Shown here in pieces: positions 26,133-35,629 of a stretch of 64,000 nt of DNA (its first letter is position 1; each line of letters starts with the position of its first letter). The position numbers and the translations under genes were made by a program. Source of the DNA: Croceivirga radicis (GTDB lineage: Bacteria; Bacteroidota; Bacteroidia; Flavobacteriales; Flavobacteriaceae); assembly GCF_002072105.2 (NCBI RefSeq), contig NZ_MTBC01000002.1, positions 62,001 to 126,000 on the forward strand, written 5' to 3'. The notes below the pieces were generated by a model. The model was not told the origin of the DNA. It saw nothing but the letters and a program-made list of their open reading frames with translations, and did no database searches.

Positions 26133-26861
26133 ATGAAGTGTATTATTATAGACGATGAGCCTTTGGCGGCAGATTTGTTGGCAGATTATTGTCAGCATTT
26201 AGATTTCTTAGAAGTTGTAGGGGTTTTTACCAATCCATTAGAATCTATTCCTGTAATCAAAGCCAAAAATATAGATCTCATTTTTTTAGACATCGAAATG
26301 CCTCAACTATCTGGACTTGAGTTTATAGAGTTGTTAGATAATCCACCTTTATTTGTGTTTACCACAGCCTATTCACAATACGCCGTAGAGGGGTTTGATC
26401 TAAATGCGGTAGACTACCTCTTAAAACCTATTCGAAGAAGTAGATTTATCAAAGCGGTAACTAGGGTAAAAGAAGTTCATTCACAAAGAAATCCATTAAT
26501 AGCCAATAACATTTTTTCTTCTGTTGGAGGAGAAAACAAAAAGGAAGATTTTATTTTCATTAAATCAGAATATGAAAACATTAAGGTTAAGATAGAAGAC
26601 ATTACCTATGTACAGGGTTTAAAAGACTATTTAAAAGTACATCTGGTGCAGTGCAATAAACCCATACTTACCCTAATGAGCTTTAAACAATTGGCAGATC
26701 GCCTTAATAGCTCAAGTTTTGAAAGGGTGCACAAATCATTTCTTGTCAATATAAACCACATAGATGCTGTTCAAAGAAATAGAATAGTATTAAGCGATAT
26801 GCGCATACCTATTGGGGAGCGCTATAAGCCTAATGTGCTTTCTCGTTTGGGTATATCTTAA
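26133..26861 (+). CDS. LytTR-family response regulator
   Basis: 242 residues: receiver domain (residues 1-120, acidic D7/D8, phospho-acceptor D53 in LIFLDIEMP, later LLKP lysine) and a C-terminal LytTR DNA-binding domain (FIFIKSEYENIKVKIEDITYV through RVHKSFLVNI). Cognate partner of the LytS-like kinase directly upstream. It may control the Kelch/DUF4907 operon itself, but no LytTR direct repeat was identified. Confidence 0.94.
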   Translation: MKCIIIDDEPLAADLLADYCQHLDFLEVVGVFTNPLESIPVIKAKNIDLIFLDIEMPQLSGLEFIELLDNPPLFVFTTAYSQYAVEGFDLNAVDYLLKPIRRSRFIKAVTRVKEVHSQRNPLIANNIFSSVGGENKKEDFIFIKSEYENIKVKIEDITYVQGLKDYLKVHLVQCNKPILTLMSFKQLADRLNSSSFERVHKSFLVNINHIDAVQRNRIVLSDMRIPIGERYKPNVLSRLGIS

Positions 26862-26998
26862 AAATCCATTAATCTAAAGAACTGGGCAATTCGTCTATAC
26901 AAATAAGAGTACTACAGAAATGACCCTTTATTTCCCTTAGCTCGATGGTATTTTTGAATTATCAAATAAAGCAAAACACTATTTAACTATAAAAAAAA

Positions 26999-27091
26999 TA
27001 CTGTCGTTTGAGGACAGTAAAATGGGATTATCTATTTTAGGGTAGATATATTGGGAGCTGATTAAAACACCCTCTTTTGGAGGGTGTTTTT
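26999..27091. terminator. two hairpins in the LytTR-ROK intergenic region
   Basis: Hairpin 1: TACTGTC (26999-27005) with GACAGTA (27013-27019). Its A-run lies on the left side, so as a terminator it would serve the minus strand. Hairpin 2: CACCCTC (27068-27074) with GAGGGTG (27080-27086), flanked by AAA and a run of T, a good plus-strand terminator that also reads as bidirectional. The rest of the 350-base gap shows no gene. Confidence 0.65.
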
Positions 27092-27212
27092 GCGTTTTTA
27101 TACATTATTCAAAAAACTACAACGTTGTAGGGTATTTTTAGATTTAATAAATGATAAACCCTTTCAAAAAAAGCTGATAAACTACTATTTTTAAACCTTA
27201 CACTAGTAGATT

Positions 27213-28175
27213 ATGGAAATTGTTGTAGGTATAGATATAGGTGGTACAAAAACCAAGATAGGCTTGGTTAACAAAGAAGGTACCTGCTTGGTTCAAACGT
27301 TTTTTAGAACACGTGATTATTTGGATCTAGACGCCTATCAACTTCAAATAAAAAATACGGTTGATGGGTTGTTGCAAGAGTTAGGAGGTACACCAATAGT
27401 TTTGGGTTGCGGAATAGGAGCACCTAACGCCTCTAGTAAAAATGGAACCATAGAAAACCCAGCAAACTTGGCTTGGAAAGGGAGCACCCCATTTGTAGCC
27501 AAACTAAAGGAAAAAATGCCCATGCCCATGCGTATTATGAACGATGCAAGTGCGGCTGCTTTGGGTGAGTTGCTTTTTGGTAGGGGAAAGGAAATGACGG
27601 ATTTTATTGCCATTACCTTAGGAACTGGTTTTGGTGCAGGTATAGTAGCTAATGGTAAATTAATAGATGGCTTTGATGGGTTTGCAGGAGAATTGGGCCA
27701 TGTAGACATGAATTTGGGAGACGGTAGATTAACGGGATTGGGAATACCTGGTGGTTTGGAAGCATACGTGTCTGCAACCGGTTTAAAACGTACCATTGTA
27801 TACATGCAGGCGCAATACTTGGATGATAGTAGGTTTAGGAACGTTGCCTTTAACGATCTGCATGGAGAAGATATAACCAAAGCAGCAGAAGAAGGCGATG
27901 TATTAGCAATAAAAGCTTTTGATTATACGGCAAATATAATGGCTAAGGCCCTAGCTAACTTTACAGCTTTTACCCAGCCCGAAGCATTTATCTTAATGGG
28001 AGGTTTGGTAAATAGTGGTAAATGGATTTTGGAACCGCTAAACACTTATTTAGACCAATATTTGTTAGAGGTATATAGAGGTAAAGTAAAGATTTTGGAA
28101 TCTGGTATGGAAGGTAAGACTGCCGCTATCTGTGGTGCCGCCGCATTAATTTGGGAAAACCACCAAACCAATTAA
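27213..28175 (+). CDS. ROK-family sugar kinase
   Basis: 320 residues, cytoplasmic. ATP-binding motif DIGGTKTKIGLV at the N-terminus, then the ROK signature region ITLGTGFGAGIVANGKLIDG and FAGELGHVDM with the metal-position His. The CxCGxxGC zinc motif common in ROK kinases and repressors is missing (the sequence reads LTGLGIPGGLEAY). No HTH domain, so a kinase and not a repressor. Substrate could be glucose, mannose or GlcNAc. Mannose or GlcNAc would suit the mannosidase locus 9 kb upstream, but that link is inference. Confidence 0.88.
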   Translation: MEIVVGIDIGGTKTKIGLVNKEGTCLVQTFFRTRDYLDLDAYQLQIKNTVDGLLQELGGTPIVLGCGIGAPNASSKNGTIENPANLAWKGSTPFVAKLKEKMPMPMRIMNDASAAALGELLFGRGKEMTDFIAITLGTGFGAGIVANGKLIDGFDGFAGELGHVDMNLGDGRLTGLGIPGGLEAYVSATGLKRTIVYMQAQYLDDSRFRNVAFNDLHGEDITKAAEEGDVLAIKAFDYTANIMAKALANFTAFTQPEAFILMGGLVNSGKWILEPLNTYLDQYLLEVYRGKVKILESGMEGKTAAICGAAALIWENHQTN

Positions 28176-28183
28176 AACTTTTT

Positions 28184-28191
28184 TATCTTTG
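28184..28191 (+). promoter_or_regulatory. -7 promoter element of the candidate small RNA
   Basis: TATCTTTG fits TANNTTTG exactly, just after the ROK stop codon and in the direction of the structured region. The -33 TTG is not at the usual spacing. Confidence 0.5.
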
Positions 28192-28196
28192 CAACG

Positions 28197-28289
28197 TTGT
28201 GTTGTGTCTTGATGCGATATCAAGACAGGTGAACATCGTAATACGATGTAATCCAATGAAAGGCTTTCCTCTTGTGGGAGGCTTTTTTT
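28197..28289 (+). ncRNA. candidate structured small RNA
   Basis: Between convergent genes. After the -7 element come a 9-bp perfect hairpin, TGTCTTGAT (28205-28213) with ATCAAGACA (28219-28227); a 7-bp hairpin, ACATCGT (28233-28239) with ACGATGT (28243-28249); and a terminator hairpin (28259-28289) ending in seven T. About 93 bases. No reading frame of note. The Rfam family Flavo-1 (flavobacterial, unknown role) should be compared; I could not check its consensus. The start is estimated from the promoter position. Confidence 0.6.
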
Positions 28290-28291
28290 GT

Positions 28292-29248
28292 TTATACAGG
28301 TTGTTCATGTATAACAAAATGTACCAAAGACGCGGCTAGTTTTGCGGTTTGGTTATCTATATCGTAATCAGGGTTTAATTCTGCAATGTCCATACTTAAA
28401 AGCTTACCACTATCCAAAATGCTCGTTAAAAGTTCAAGTACCAATTGGGGTTCAAAACCCATGGGCGAAGCAGCACTTACGCCTGGTGCAAAAGCAGAAG
28501 AAAATCCGTCCAAATCAATAGTCAAGTAAATACAATCTACTTTTTCTATAAATGCTTTTAGCCAAGTTTTTAGTTCTTCAAGGTAATTAAGGCGCATAAC
28601 TTGGCGCTCTATATAAACCACATCTAGCTCTCTGGCGGTTTCAAATAATTGTTTGTCATTGGCATCTTTTCTTATACCAATACATAAATAATTGAACTCT
28701 TTTTCTTCTTTGGCAATTTGGAAAAAAGGAGTACCAGAAGTTGGACCATTTTCCGGATTTCTTAAGTCAAAATGGGCATCAAAATTAATAATTCCCAATT
28801 TTGCTTTAGGCTTCTTATCCTTTAAATAGCCTTTAATGCCTTTATAATGTGCGTAAGCTATGTCATGACCACCGCCTAAGGCTATAGGAAATATTTGCTG
28901 GTCTAATAACGCCGTAATGTTTTTTGCCAGTTGTTGCTGCGTATGCTCCAAATCGGTTTCTACACAGGCAACGTTACCTACATCTAAAAATTTATGGTCT
29001 TTAGGTAGGTGATTGGGCATTTTGCCCAACATTTTTTTTATGGCATCTGGCCCATTAATAGCGCCAGTTCTACCCTGGTTTCTTCTAACTCCTTCATCAC
29101 AAGCATAACCTAATAAAGCGTATTGCACCGTTTTTAAGTTGGCTATTTCCGTTATTGGAACCAATTCTACCTTTTCATGCAGATATAACTGTTCTTCGGA
29201 TTTTCTACCGTTCCAGTTCTTAGGGCTAGGGCTTGTGTATAATACCAT
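28292..29248 (-). CDS. hutG: formimidoylglutamase (arginase family)
   Basis: 318 residues from the ATG at 29248; a longer frame would begin with TTG inside the hutU end. Last step of histidine degradation: formiminoglutamate to glutamate and formamide. Arginase-family manganese motifs are intact: GGGHDIAYAHY, INFDAHFDLR and LTIDLDGFSSAFAPGVSA. It begins 4 bases after hutU and is the last gene of the hut operon. Agmatinase or arginase activity is less likely given the hut context. Confidence 0.9.
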   Translation of the reverse strand: MVLYTSPSPKNWNGRKSEEQLYLHEKVELVPITEIANLKTVQYALLGYACDEGVRRNQGRTGAINGPDAIKKMLGKMPNHLPKDHKFLDVGNVACVETDLEHTQQQLAKNITALLDQQIFPIALGGGHDIAYAHYKGIKGYLKDKKPKAKLGIINFDAHFDLRNPENGPTSGTPFFQIAKEEKEFNYLCIGIRKDANDKQLFETARELDVVYIERQVMRLNYLEELKTWLKAFIEKVDCIYLTIDLDGFSSAFAPGVSAASPMGFEPQLVLELLTSILDSGKLLSMDIAELNPDYDIDNQTAKLAASLVHFVIHEQPV

Positions 29249-29252
29249 GCAA

Positions 29253-31259
29253 CTAAAATAGTGAATCAATCAATGTGTCATCCGCAATTTGTGGTAGGGT
29301 TACTTTTAATTGTGGCGTACGTTGCATTTCTCTTTCTATAGCTAATAGAGCAGCTTCGTTTCTGGCCCAACTTCTTCTTGCAATTCCATTGTTAACATCA
29401 TAGAACAGCATGTTCTTAAGACGATTTGTAGCAACCTTGGTCCCGTCTAAAACTAGACCAAAGCCACCATTGATTACTTCGCCCCAACCTACACCACCAC
29501 CGTTGTGGATAGATACCCAAGTAGCCCCTCTAAAACTATCGCCTATAACATTATGGATGGCCATATCAGCCGTAAATTTACTGCCGTCGTAAATATTACT
29601 GGTTTCTCGGTATGGGGAATCTGTACCGCTAACGTCATGGTGGTCTCTGCCCAAAACAATAGGAGCGCTAATTTCTCCATTGGCAATAGCGTTGTTAAAG
29701 GCTTGGGCAATTTTAATTCGGCCCTCGGCATCCGCGTATAAAATACGGGCTTGTGAACCTACTACCAGTTTATTTTTTTTGGCGGCTTTAATCCATGCAA
29801 TATTGTCGGCCAATTGTTGCTGAATTTCATCCGGAGCTTCTTCTTTTATTTTTTCTAAAACATCCAATGCAATAGCATCTGTTTGGTCAAGGTCTTCCGT
29901 TTTTCCCGAAGTACATACCCACCTAAATGGACCAAAGCCATAATCAAAACACATTGGTCCTAAAATATCTTGCACGTAAGATGGATATCTAAAATCAGTC
30001 TTATTGGAAGTAAATACAGCTGCACCCGCTCGTGAGGCCTCTAGTAGAAAGGCATTTCCGTAATCAAAAAAATAAGTTCCTTTGGCAACGTGGGCATTTA
30101 TGGCTTTTACATGCCTAACCAATGATTGTTGAACATATTTTTTAAATAAACCTGGGTCTTTGACCATTAAGGTGTTGGCCTCCTCAAAAGTTAGGTTTGC
30201 GGGGTAGTAACCACCCGCCCAAGGGTTGTGCAGAGAAGTTTGGTCAGATCCCAAGTGGATATAAATATTTGCTTTTAAAAAGTGTTCCCAAACGGTGACC
30301 ACATTTCCTATATAAGCTAGGGATACCACTTCCTCATTAGCAATGGCATTTTTAACACGTTTTGTTAGTAAGTGTATATCAGAAAACAACTCGTCTACCC
30401 AACCCTGTTCATGTCTTTTTTTGGCTGCTTGTTCATTTACTTCTGCACAAATGGTAATACACTCGGCAATTGTACCCGCTTTAGGTTGTGCGCCGCTCAT
30501 ACCGCCTAAACCCGCGGTTAAAAATAGTTTGCCACGTGGAGAAGTTCCTTTTTTCAATACTTTTCTAAAAGCATTCATTACCGTGATGGTTGTTCCGTGC
30601 ACAATACCCTGCGGACCAATGTACATATAGGAACCAGCCGTCATTTGTCCATATTGTGTAACTCCTAGGGCATTATACTTTTCCCAGTGGTCTGGTTTGG
30701 AATAATTTGGAATCATCATTCCGTTGGTAACTACCACTCTTGGTGCCATTTCTGAAGAAGGGAATAAACCCATTGGGTGGCCAGAGTAGAGATGCAAGGT
30801 TTGGGTATGGGTCATTTGAGACAGGTACTGCATGGTTAGCAGGTATTGCGCCCAGTTTTGAAAAACCGCCCCATTGCCACCATAGGTAATTAGCTCATTA
30901 GGGTGTTGTGCTACGGCAGGATCCAAATTGTTTTGTATCATAAGCATAATAGCTGCAGCTTCTTTACATTTTGCAGGATATTCTTCTATTGGCCGTGCAT
31001 ACATTTTATAACTCGGCTTAAACCTGTGCATGTATATTCGCCCTAGGGTGTTTAGTTCCGCTAAAAACTCGGAGGCCAATTCGGCATGCCATGCTGTTGG
31101 AAAATAACGTAAGGCATTTTTTAGCGCTAATTTCTTTTCATCAGTAGATAGAATATCTTTCCGTTTGGGAGCCGGGTTGTCCTTATTTTGATTTACTGGC
31201 TTTGGAGGTAGTGTATTGGGTATACCTTCTTGTATGGCTTGTTGAAATGTTGTGGTCAT
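29253..31259 (-). CDS. hutU: urocanate hydratase
   Basis: 668 residues, longer than the ~555 of the Pseudomonas enzyme but normal for the Bacteroidetes type. Converts urocanate to 4-imidazolone-5-propionate using tightly bound NAD+. Seen: QNWAQYLLTMQYL, LFLTAGLGGMSGAQPKAG (Gly-rich NAD region), LGSDQTSLHNPWAGGYYPA, and GPFRWVCTSGKTEDL with the active-site Cys. Cytoplasmic. Spacing of one base to hutI confirms operon organisation. Confidence 0.97.
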   Translation of the reverse strand: MTTTFQQAIQEGIPNTLPPKPVNQNKDNPAPKRKDILSTDEKKLALKNALRYFPTAWHAELASEFLAELNTLGRIYMHRFKPSYKMYARPIEEYPAKCKEAAAIMLMIQNNLDPAVAQHPNELITYGGNGAVFQNWAQYLLTMQYLSQMTHTQTLHLYSGHPMGLFPSSEMAPRVVVTNGMMIPNYSKPDHWEKYNALGVTQYGQMTAGSYMYIGPQGIVHGTTITVMNAFRKVLKKGTSPRGKLFLTAGLGGMSGAQPKAGTIAECITICAEVNEQAAKKRHEQGWVDELFSDIHLLTKRVKNAIANEEVVSLAYIGNVVTVWEHFLKANIYIHLGSDQTSLHNPWAGGYYPANLTFEEANTLMVKDPGLFKKYVQQSLVRHVKAINAHVAKGTYFFDYGNAFLLEASRAGAAVFTSNKTDFRYPSYVQDILGPMCFDYGFGPFRWVCTSGKTEDLDQTDAIALDVLEKIKEEAPDEIQQQLADNIAWIKAAKKNKLVVGSQARILYADAEGRIKIAQAFNNAIANGEISAPIVLGRDHHDVSGTDSPYRETSNIYDGSKFTADMAIHNVIGDSFRGATWVSIHNGGGVGWGEVINGGFGLVLDGTKVATNRLKNMLFYDVNNGIARRSWARNEAALLAIEREMQRTPQLKVTLPQIADDTLIDSLF

Positions 31260-31260
31260 T

Positions 31261-32490
31261 TTAAAAGACTATTTTTTCACCGTGTTTAATAATTCCGTGT
31301 GGTAACATTTGTCCCTGTTGGTAGGTAATTTCTCTGTAATCGTCTGTAGGGTAAAGGGCTAAATCTGCATAATAACCTACGGCTAGACTTCCATAGAATT
31401 TTAGATTTAATGCTGCGGCTGCCCTGTAGGTTAGTGCGGCTAATATTTCAGCATTGCTCAATTTTTCAAAAGTCCCCAAAATGGATGCTTGTACCATTAA
31501 ATTGCCCATGGGAGCAGACCCAGGATTGTAATCGCTGGCAATTGCCAAGACGGCGCCCGCGTCTAATAGTTTACGTGCGGGCGTAAACTTACACCCCAAT
31601 CCCAAAGAAGCACCAGGTAAGGCAACGGCCACAGTATTGCTTTTGGCAATGTGTTCAATTTCTTTTTGGGTACTGGCTTCTAAATGGTCTATGCTTATGG
31701 CACCCAATGCTACACCAACCTTACTGCCACCTGTAGTAAACTGATCGGCATGCACGGTTATATCAAAGCCAAGTGCTTTGGCCTTTTTTAGATATGGAGT
31801 AATTTCTTCAGGGGAAAAAGCACTTTCCTCTACAAATGCATCTACACGTTGCGCTAGATTTTCAACCTGTAAGGTGGGTAATAAATGCGTTGCTATTTCA
31901 TCTAAATATTCATAACCGTTACCCTTATAATCTTTGGGTAACATATGTGCGGCCAAACAGGTGGTAACCAGATTTTGCTTAAGTTTTGGAGCTACAGCTT
32001 TTATGGCCTTGAGCATCTTAAGTTCTTCTGGTACAGATAGGCCGTATCCGCTTTTAACTTCTAAAGTGGTAATGCCTTGGAGTAGCATTTTTTTTCCGCG
32101 GGCTATAATAAGGTCTTCCAGATGTTCAATACTGGCGTTACGGGTTTTTGTGACGGTGTCCCAAATACCTCCTCCGGATTTGGCAATTTCTAAATAGGTT
32201 TTTCCAGAATTGCGTAGCGCATAATCTTGCGCTCGGCTACCGGCATAACAAATATGGGTATGTGCATCAATTAATCCGGGTATCGCTACTGTGGGCTGGT
32301 TTACCCGCTCAAGAGGAATAGTGCCATCGTTTAAGTCTTTGAATTTGCCCACGCGCTCTATTCTAGCTTCGTTAACTATGATTCCACCATCGGTAATTAT
32401 TTTTATGTCTTCATCTTTAAGACTTCCTTTTAAAGGTAGGTGGCTTAACGGGAGTAGTTGACTAAACGGACCTATAAGTTTACGTTTCAT
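31261..32490 (-). CDS. hutI: imidazolonepropionase
   Basis: 409 residues, amidohydrolase superfamily, third step of the Hut pathway (imidazolonepropionate to formiminoglutamate). Metal-binding HTHICYAG in the GLIDAHTH context, EVKSGYGL, DITVHADQF, and the SDYNPGSAP block with the catalytic Asp are all visible. Cytoplasmic. One base separates it from hutU and one from hutH. Confidence 0.96.
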   Translation of the reverse strand: MKRKLIGPFSQLLPLSHLPLKGSLKDEDIKIITDGGIIVNEARIERVGKFKDLNDGTIPLERVNQPTVAIPGLIDAHTHICYAGSRAQDYALRNSGKTYLEIAKSGGGIWDTVTKTRNASIEHLEDLIIARGKKMLLQGITTLEVKSGYGLSVPEELKMLKAIKAVAPKLKQNLVTTCLAAHMLPKDYKGNGYEYLDEIATHLLPTLQVENLAQRVDAFVEESAFSPEEITPYLKKAKALGFDITVHADQFTTGGSKVGVALGAISIDHLEASTQKEIEHIAKSNTVAVALPGASLGLGCKFTPARKLLDAGAVLAIASDYNPGSAPMGNLMVQASILGTFEKLSNAEILAALTYRAAAALNLKFYGSLAVGYYADLALYPTDDYREITYQQGQMLPHGIIKHGEKIVF

Positions 32491-32491
32491 A

Positions 32492-34063
32492 CTAGAAGAG
32501 GTTAAATTCTTGGGTTAAATTGGAATCCCATTTAAGGGAGTGGGTTTGCATTTCATTAGCTACGGTTCTTAAAATATCTTCATTTTGAATTAAACCAATA
32601 GCAGTTTCTATGTCTTCTGCAAATACACGGTCTTCTTTTACAAAGGTTACCTTACTGCGCACCAACTGATGAACGCTGTCTAATAATGGGCCCGATTTTA
32701 AGGGTTTTCTAAAGTCAAACGCCTGTGCGGCGGTCAAAAGTTCAATGGCCAATATTTTCTCAATATTATTTAAGATGCTTAATGCTTTTCTGCCACTAAT
32801 ACTGCCCATGCTTACGTGGTCTTCTTGCCCCAAGGAAGTGGGTATACTATCTGCACTAGCTGGGTAACACAGACTTTTGTTTTCGCTGGCCAAGGCGGCA
32901 GAGGTATATTGTAAGATCATGTAGCCAGAATTGATACCCGTATTGTTCATTAAAAGTTGAGGTACGCCATGCCCACCTTCTAGAGCTAAATAGATGCGCC
33001 TATCAGAAATAGTACCCAATTCTGATGCGGCCAAAGCAGCATAATCCAAGGCCATTGCCAGTGGCTGGCCATGAAAGCTTCCGCCACTTATGGTCAAATC
33101 CTTATCTATGATTACCGGGTTGTCGGTCACGGAATTTAATTCAATTTGAAGCAATTCTTTTAGATGTAGCCATGTGTTTCTAGAAGCACCATGAACCTGA
33201 GGTATGCAACGTAAAGAATAGGGATCTTGTACACGGTCGCAATCAATATGGTCTTCCAAAATCTCCGAGCCTTGTAGTAAGGTGCGAATACGTCCAGCTA
33301 CATGTAGGTTGCCTTTAAAGGGGCGTATTGTATGCAGTTCTTTGTAAAAAGGTTTAATGGACCCTTGTAGGCCCTCTAGCATCATGGCGCCTATAATATC
33401 TGCTTGATCCAAGCAACTTTTTAGTTTTTGGCTAACCAAAACAGCATGTGCCAAAATAAACTGTGTACCATTAATCAAGGCAAGGCCTTCTTTGGCGCTC
33501 AACTGGATTGGTTTCTTATGTAAAGCTTCAAAAGCTTTTTGGGTAGGTACTATTTTGTTTTTAAAATGTACTTTTCCTAACCCTATTAAGGGTAAGAATA
33601 AATGAGACAAAGGCGCCAAATCACCAGAGGCCCCAACAGAACCCTGTGAGGGCACAACGGGTATTACGTCGTTATCTAAAAACCACAACATCATTTCTAG
33701 GGTAGACAATTGTATACCGGAGAATCCTTTAGCAAGTACGTGTATTTTCAAAATCAGCATTAAACGAGAGAGCAACTCCTCAATGGGTTCTCCTACACCT
33801 ACACTATGGCTCTGTAAGATATTTGACTGTAGTATTTGGGTTTCTTCTTTTGAGATTTTAGTAGTACACAAGGGGCCAAAACCGGTATTAATACCATAAA
33901 CGGGAGCACCTTTTTCTACTATTTGGGCTACTAACTCGCTGCTTGCGTTAATTTTTTCTTTGGAGCTGTGGGTTAGTATCGGTTTTAGGTAGCCATTGGC
34001 CTATTGCAGGGCTATTTGTCCCGTTAAGGTAGCTTCTCCAACAGCAAAAGTTTTTGTACTCAT
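32492..34063 (-). pseudogene. hutH: histidine ammonia-lyase with in-frame amber codon at position 21
   Basis: First Hut enzyme (histidine to urocanate). Homology runs from ATG 34063 (MSTKTFAVGEATLTGQIALQ), is stopped by TAG at 34003-34001, and continues in the same frame (ANGYLKPILTHSSK and on) for 502 codons to the normal end. The downstream part holds the catalytic Tyr (GAPVYGINTGFG, Tyr56) and the MIO-forming Ala145-Ser146-Gly147 in SVGASGDLAPLSH. No ATG lies between the stop and Tyr56, so re-initiation would lose that residue. A sequencing error or very recent nonsense mutation is likely, since nothing else is eroded and the rest of the operon is intact. Confidence 0.85.
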
Positions 34064-34133
34064 GATTGGTTAATTGATACGGTTAAAAGTAAAACGGCTA
34101 ATTGATAATTGGTAATACTTATTTTTGTAATAA
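34064..34133. promoter_or_regulatory. divergent hut / lysR control region
   Basis: Seventy bases between the divergent hutH and lysR starts. Two related boxes are seen: TTAATTGATAC near 34070-34080 and CTAATTGATAATTGGT at 34099-34113, the latter with T-rich/A-rich halves that could suit a LysR-type regulator. A -7 element TATTTTTG (34120-34127) points towards lysR and would put transcription start at or just after the first ATG, which favours the second ATG at 34143. Autoregulation and hut control are inference. Confidence 0.5.
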
Positions 34134-34142
34134 ATGATAACT

Positions 34143-35030
34143 ATGAATTATCAAATTGAATTGCGCCATCTTCATTACTTCTTGGCCGTAGCGGAGAGTT
34201 TACACTTTAGAAAAGCTGCGGAACGCTTGTTTATAAGTCAGCCAGGATTAAGTACACAAATAAAGCAGTTAGAACAAGCATTGCATACCCAGTTGTTTGT
34301 AAGAGATAAACGAAAAGTTGTACTGACCCCTGCTGGTGAATATTTGAAGGCAGAGGTAGAGTACCTGCTCAATCATCTAGAATTAACCAAAAAACAAGTT
34401 CAGCATATTGGTAATGGTGAACTGGGCGAATTGCGTATTGGATTCTTGGGCTCTGCCATGCAACAAGTAATTCCAGATTTATTACTTCTGTTAAAAAAAC
34501 GGTTTCCAAAGATTAATACCACCTTAGACGAGTTATCCAATACCGCACAGTTAAACGCTATTTTAAAAGACAAATTGGATTTGGGCTTTGTGCGTTTATC
34601 CAGAGTACCTAAAGGGGTGGCATTGGCACCGGTTTTTGAGGATACGTTTTCTTTGGTTTTACCTAAAAATCATTCGGTTACCGTGGAAAATTTCAAGGGA
34701 ATGCAACAATTTAAGGAAGAGGAGTTTATCTTGTTTAGTGCCGCTTACAGCCCACTTTATTATGATACGGTCATGAGTATTTGTGAAGATGCTGGTTATG
34801 TGCCAAGAGTCTCGCACAAATCCGTACATGCCCAAACTATTTTTAAGTTGGTAGAAAATGGTTTGGGTATTGCCATAATACCTACGCAATTGCAAAATGG
34901 ATTTGATATGGCGGTTAAATTTATTGAGCTAAGAAAAATAAAGCAAAGAGCGGTATTAAGTGTAATCTGGAAATTAGATAACAGAAACCCTGTTTTAAAA
35001 CAGGGTGTTGATCTGTTGTTAAGAAACTAG
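34143..35030 (+). CDS. LysR-family transcriptional regulator, probable hut regulator
   Basis: 295 residues from ATG 34143 (MNYQIELRHLHYFLAVAESL). An ATG three codons earlier is possible but lies too near the predicted transcription start. The N-terminal winged HTH (FRKAAERLFISQPGLSTQIKQLEQAL) and C-terminal effector-binding domain (from about residue 90, GELRIGFLGSAM) are typical of LysR proteins. Divergent from hutHIUG, the usual arrangement for a regulator of the neighbouring operon; the inducer could be histidine or urocanate. No catabolic gene of its own follows. Confidence 0.9.
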   Translation: MNYQIELRHLHYFLAVAESLHFRKAAERLFISQPGLSTQIKQLEQALHTQLFVRDKRKVVLTPAGEYLKAEVEYLLNHLELTKKQVQHIGNGELGELRIGFLGSAMQQVIPDLLLLLKKRFPKINTTLDELSNTAQLNAILKDKLDLGFVRLSRVPKGVALAPVFEDTFSLVLPKNHSVTVENFKGMQQFKEEEFILFSAAYSPLYYDTVMSICEDAGYVPRVSHKSVHAQTIFKLVENGLGIAIIPTQLQNGFDMAVKFIELRKIKQRAVLSVIWKLDNRNPVLKQGVDLLLRN

Positions 35031-35071
35031 AAGGGGCTATAGCATTTCTTATTTTTGAAAAAAACTAATAG

Positions 35072-35629
35072 ATGATATTCGATTTAATAGCAAACAGACG
35101 TTCGGTCTTTCCACCGCAATTCATAAATAAGCCTATAGCCAAAGAAACTTTAGAGAAAATTTTGGAGGCGGCTAATTGGGCGCCTACCCACAAAAAAACT
35201 GAACCCTGGCGGTTTAAAGTGCTTACTTCTGCCGAAAAGAAAGCAGAACTAGGAAAATTCTTGTCGGATAAATACCAAGAAGTAGACCCAAAACCAAAAC
35301 AGGTTACCATTAAAAAATTACAGGATAACCCAGAACGCTCAGCGGCCGTAATAGCCATTTGTATGCAACGCGATCCTAAAGAAAGTTTACCGGAGTGGGA
35401 AGAAGTAGCAGCTGTTGGTATGGCCGTACAAAACATGTGGCTGTGTTGTGCAGAATTGGGTATTGGAGCCTATTGGAGTTCTCCTGGCCTAATCAAGTTT
35501 ATGGATGAGTATTTTGATTTTAACGAAGGCGAAAAATGTTTAGGCTTTTTCTATATGGGCTATTTTGAGGGCGATTTGCAGGAAGGTCAACGTAGCCCTA
35601 TTGAAAATAAAGTAACGTGGTTGGGTTAG
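35072..35629 (+). CDS. nitroreductase-family flavoprotein
   Basis: 185 residues, cytoplasmic. Nitroreductase (FMN) family: IANRRSVFPPQFINKPIAKE at the N-terminus (RRS binds FMN phosphate), AANWAPTHKKTEPWRFKVL, and AVGMAVQNMWLCCAELGIGAYW in the middle. Closest in form to the small YdjA-type branch. Physiological substrate unknown. Its 3' end overlaps the convergent DUF456 gene by four bases. Confidence 0.9.
   Translation: MIFDLIANRRSVFPPQFINKPIAKETLEKILEAANWAPTHKKTEPWRFKVLTSAEKKAELGKFLSDKYQEVDPKPKQVTIKKLQDNPERSAAVIAICMQRDPKESLPEWEEVAAVGMAVQNMWLCCAELGIGAYWSSPGLIKFMDEYFDFNEGEKCLGFFYMGYFEGDLQEGQRSPIENKVTWLG

Noticed and set aside
27344-27880. 178-codon minus-strand frame inside the ROK kinase gene.
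   Set aside because: Complete overlap with a clear gene; composition rich in Pro/Ser/Lys, as expected for the reverse of a Gly-rich coding strand.
4041-34063. All three premature stops (two in the peptide relic, one in hutH) are TAG, suggesting amber read-through.
   Set aside because: Several intact genes here, including dnaE, use TAG as their normal stop, and no suppressor tRNA or recoding signal is seen. Three cases are too few.
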